A stretch of DNA of 5,831 nt from J061 sp003695725 [NCBI: Candidatus Schekmanbacteria bacterium]. Lineage in GTDB: Bacteria > Schekmanbacteria > GWA2-38-11. Positions within the stretch are counted from its first letter, which is position 1; each line of letters begins with the position of its first letter. Both the position numbers and the translations under genes were made by a program. The notes beneath the pieces were generated by a model. It had not been told where the DNA came from, made no database searches, and worked only from the letters and a program-made list of their open reading frames with translations. The stretch is taken from assembly GCA_003695725.1 (NCBI GenBank), contig RFHX01000197.1:1-5831 (forward strand), given 5' to 3'. Below, piece by piece: positions 5,613 to 5,831 of the stretch.

Positions 5613-5789
5613 TTATGTTCTTTCAATTTTTATTCCTAAATCGAAAATCATACTACAGCTCGGACAAATAAGTTTGACCGAATATTTGTTATTTCCATTC
5701 TCTTCAAGCATAATATGAAATCCATCTTTATATCCACATTTTGGACAAACTTTAAACACACCTTCAATTTCAACTTTTTCTGCTTTCAT
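5613..5789 (-). CDS. Small zinc-ribbon protein, two CxxC pairs (58 residues)
   Basis: A short frame from ATG 5789 to TAA 5613 encodes 58 residues beginning MKAEKVEIEGVFKVCPKCGY. It has two metal-binding pairs, CPKC (15-18, followed by GY) and CPSC (42-45), 26 residues apart. This is the arrangement of a rubredoxin-like or zinc-ribbon knuckle pair that binds Zn or Fe. Strand-like stretches (FHIML, YSVKLI, FDLGIKI) fit a small beta ribbon, so it is unlikely to be a chance frame. An in-frame TAA at 5798-5796 rules out a longer start. GGAAGGA precedes it, 12 bases from the ATG, slightly too far. It is followed after 32 bases by the b5-like gene on the same strand, so it is the first visible gene of that operon. 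The role could be regulatory, redox or structural; I do not recognise a specific family. Confidence 0.75.
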   Translation of the reverse strand: MKAEKVEIEGVFKVCPKCGYKDGFHIMLEENGNNKYSVKLICPSCSMIFDLGIKIERT

Positions 5790-5801
5790 AAATTTTTATA
5801 G

Positions 5802-5808
5802 TCCTTCC
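5802..5808 (-). promoter_or_regulatory. Possible ribosome binding site of the zinc-ribbon gene
   Basis: Minus-strand GGAAGGA lies 12 bases before the ATG at 5789. The sequence is a fair Shine-Dalgarno but the spacing is longer than the usual 5-9 bases. It also overlaps a four-codon frame, ATG GAA GGA CTA TAA (5810-5796), that I do not call as a gene. Confidence 0.4.
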
Positions 5809-5831
5809 ATTAATCACTAAAATAATTATCT

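Noticed and set aside
1-5831. CRISPR arrays, insertion sequences, tRNA genes, riboswitches and toxin-antitoxin pairs
   Set aside because: I saw no spaced direct repeats, transposase motifs, cloverleaf-like sequence or long structured leader; the intergenic gaps are all under 240 bases.

Overview
This AT-rich window (roughly one third G+C by eye) looks like chromosomal DNA from an anaerobic or microaerophilic Gram-negative-type bacterium. The clues are a B12-dependent radical SAM protein, a small haem-binding cytochrome b5-like protein, a nitroreductase, a PleD/NtrB-like soluble histidine kinase and a secreted IPT/TIG-type beta-sandwich protein. The phylum cannot be fixed from the sequence. 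There is no rRNA, tRNA, CRISPR array, insertion sequence or phage gene.

Layout from left to right. Positions 1-2084 hold a leftward operon. It starts at a good sigma70-type promoter (TTGACA, 17 bp, TATACA; 2158-2130) and reads a PNPOx-like flavin split-barrel protein (2084-1533), a B12-binding radical SAM protein (1503-145), and then the start of an unrecognised protein that leaves the window at position 1. Positions 2085-2282 are a divergent intergenic region. Positions 2283-3326 hold a rightward single gene for a secreted 347-residue protein, with a strong Shine-Dalgarno and a 12-bp-stem intrinsic terminator at 3347-3377. Positions 3378-3558 are a non-coding gap between convergent units. 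Positions 3559-5789 hold a second leftward operon whose promoter lies beyond the right edge. In transcription order it reads a 58-residue two-CxxC zinc-ribbon protein (5789-5613), a 76-residue cytochrome b5-like haem protein (5580-5350), a nitroreductase-fold flavoprotein with a TTG start (5320-4742), and a soluble receiver-histidine kinase (4749-3559) that overlaps the nitroreductase by 8 bases.

The most interesting feature is the second operon. A haem protein, a flavin reductase and a sensor-less REC-HisKA-HATPase kinase are packed with gaps of about 30 bases and then an overlap. The tight coupling suggests a cytoplasmic redox or electron-transfer module whose state is reported through the kinase, but this is inference from gene order. 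Two start sites were moved by reading the ribosome binding sites: the kinase starts at 4749 rather than at an upstream ATG inside the nitroreductase gene, and the b5-like protein starts at 5580 rather than 5586.
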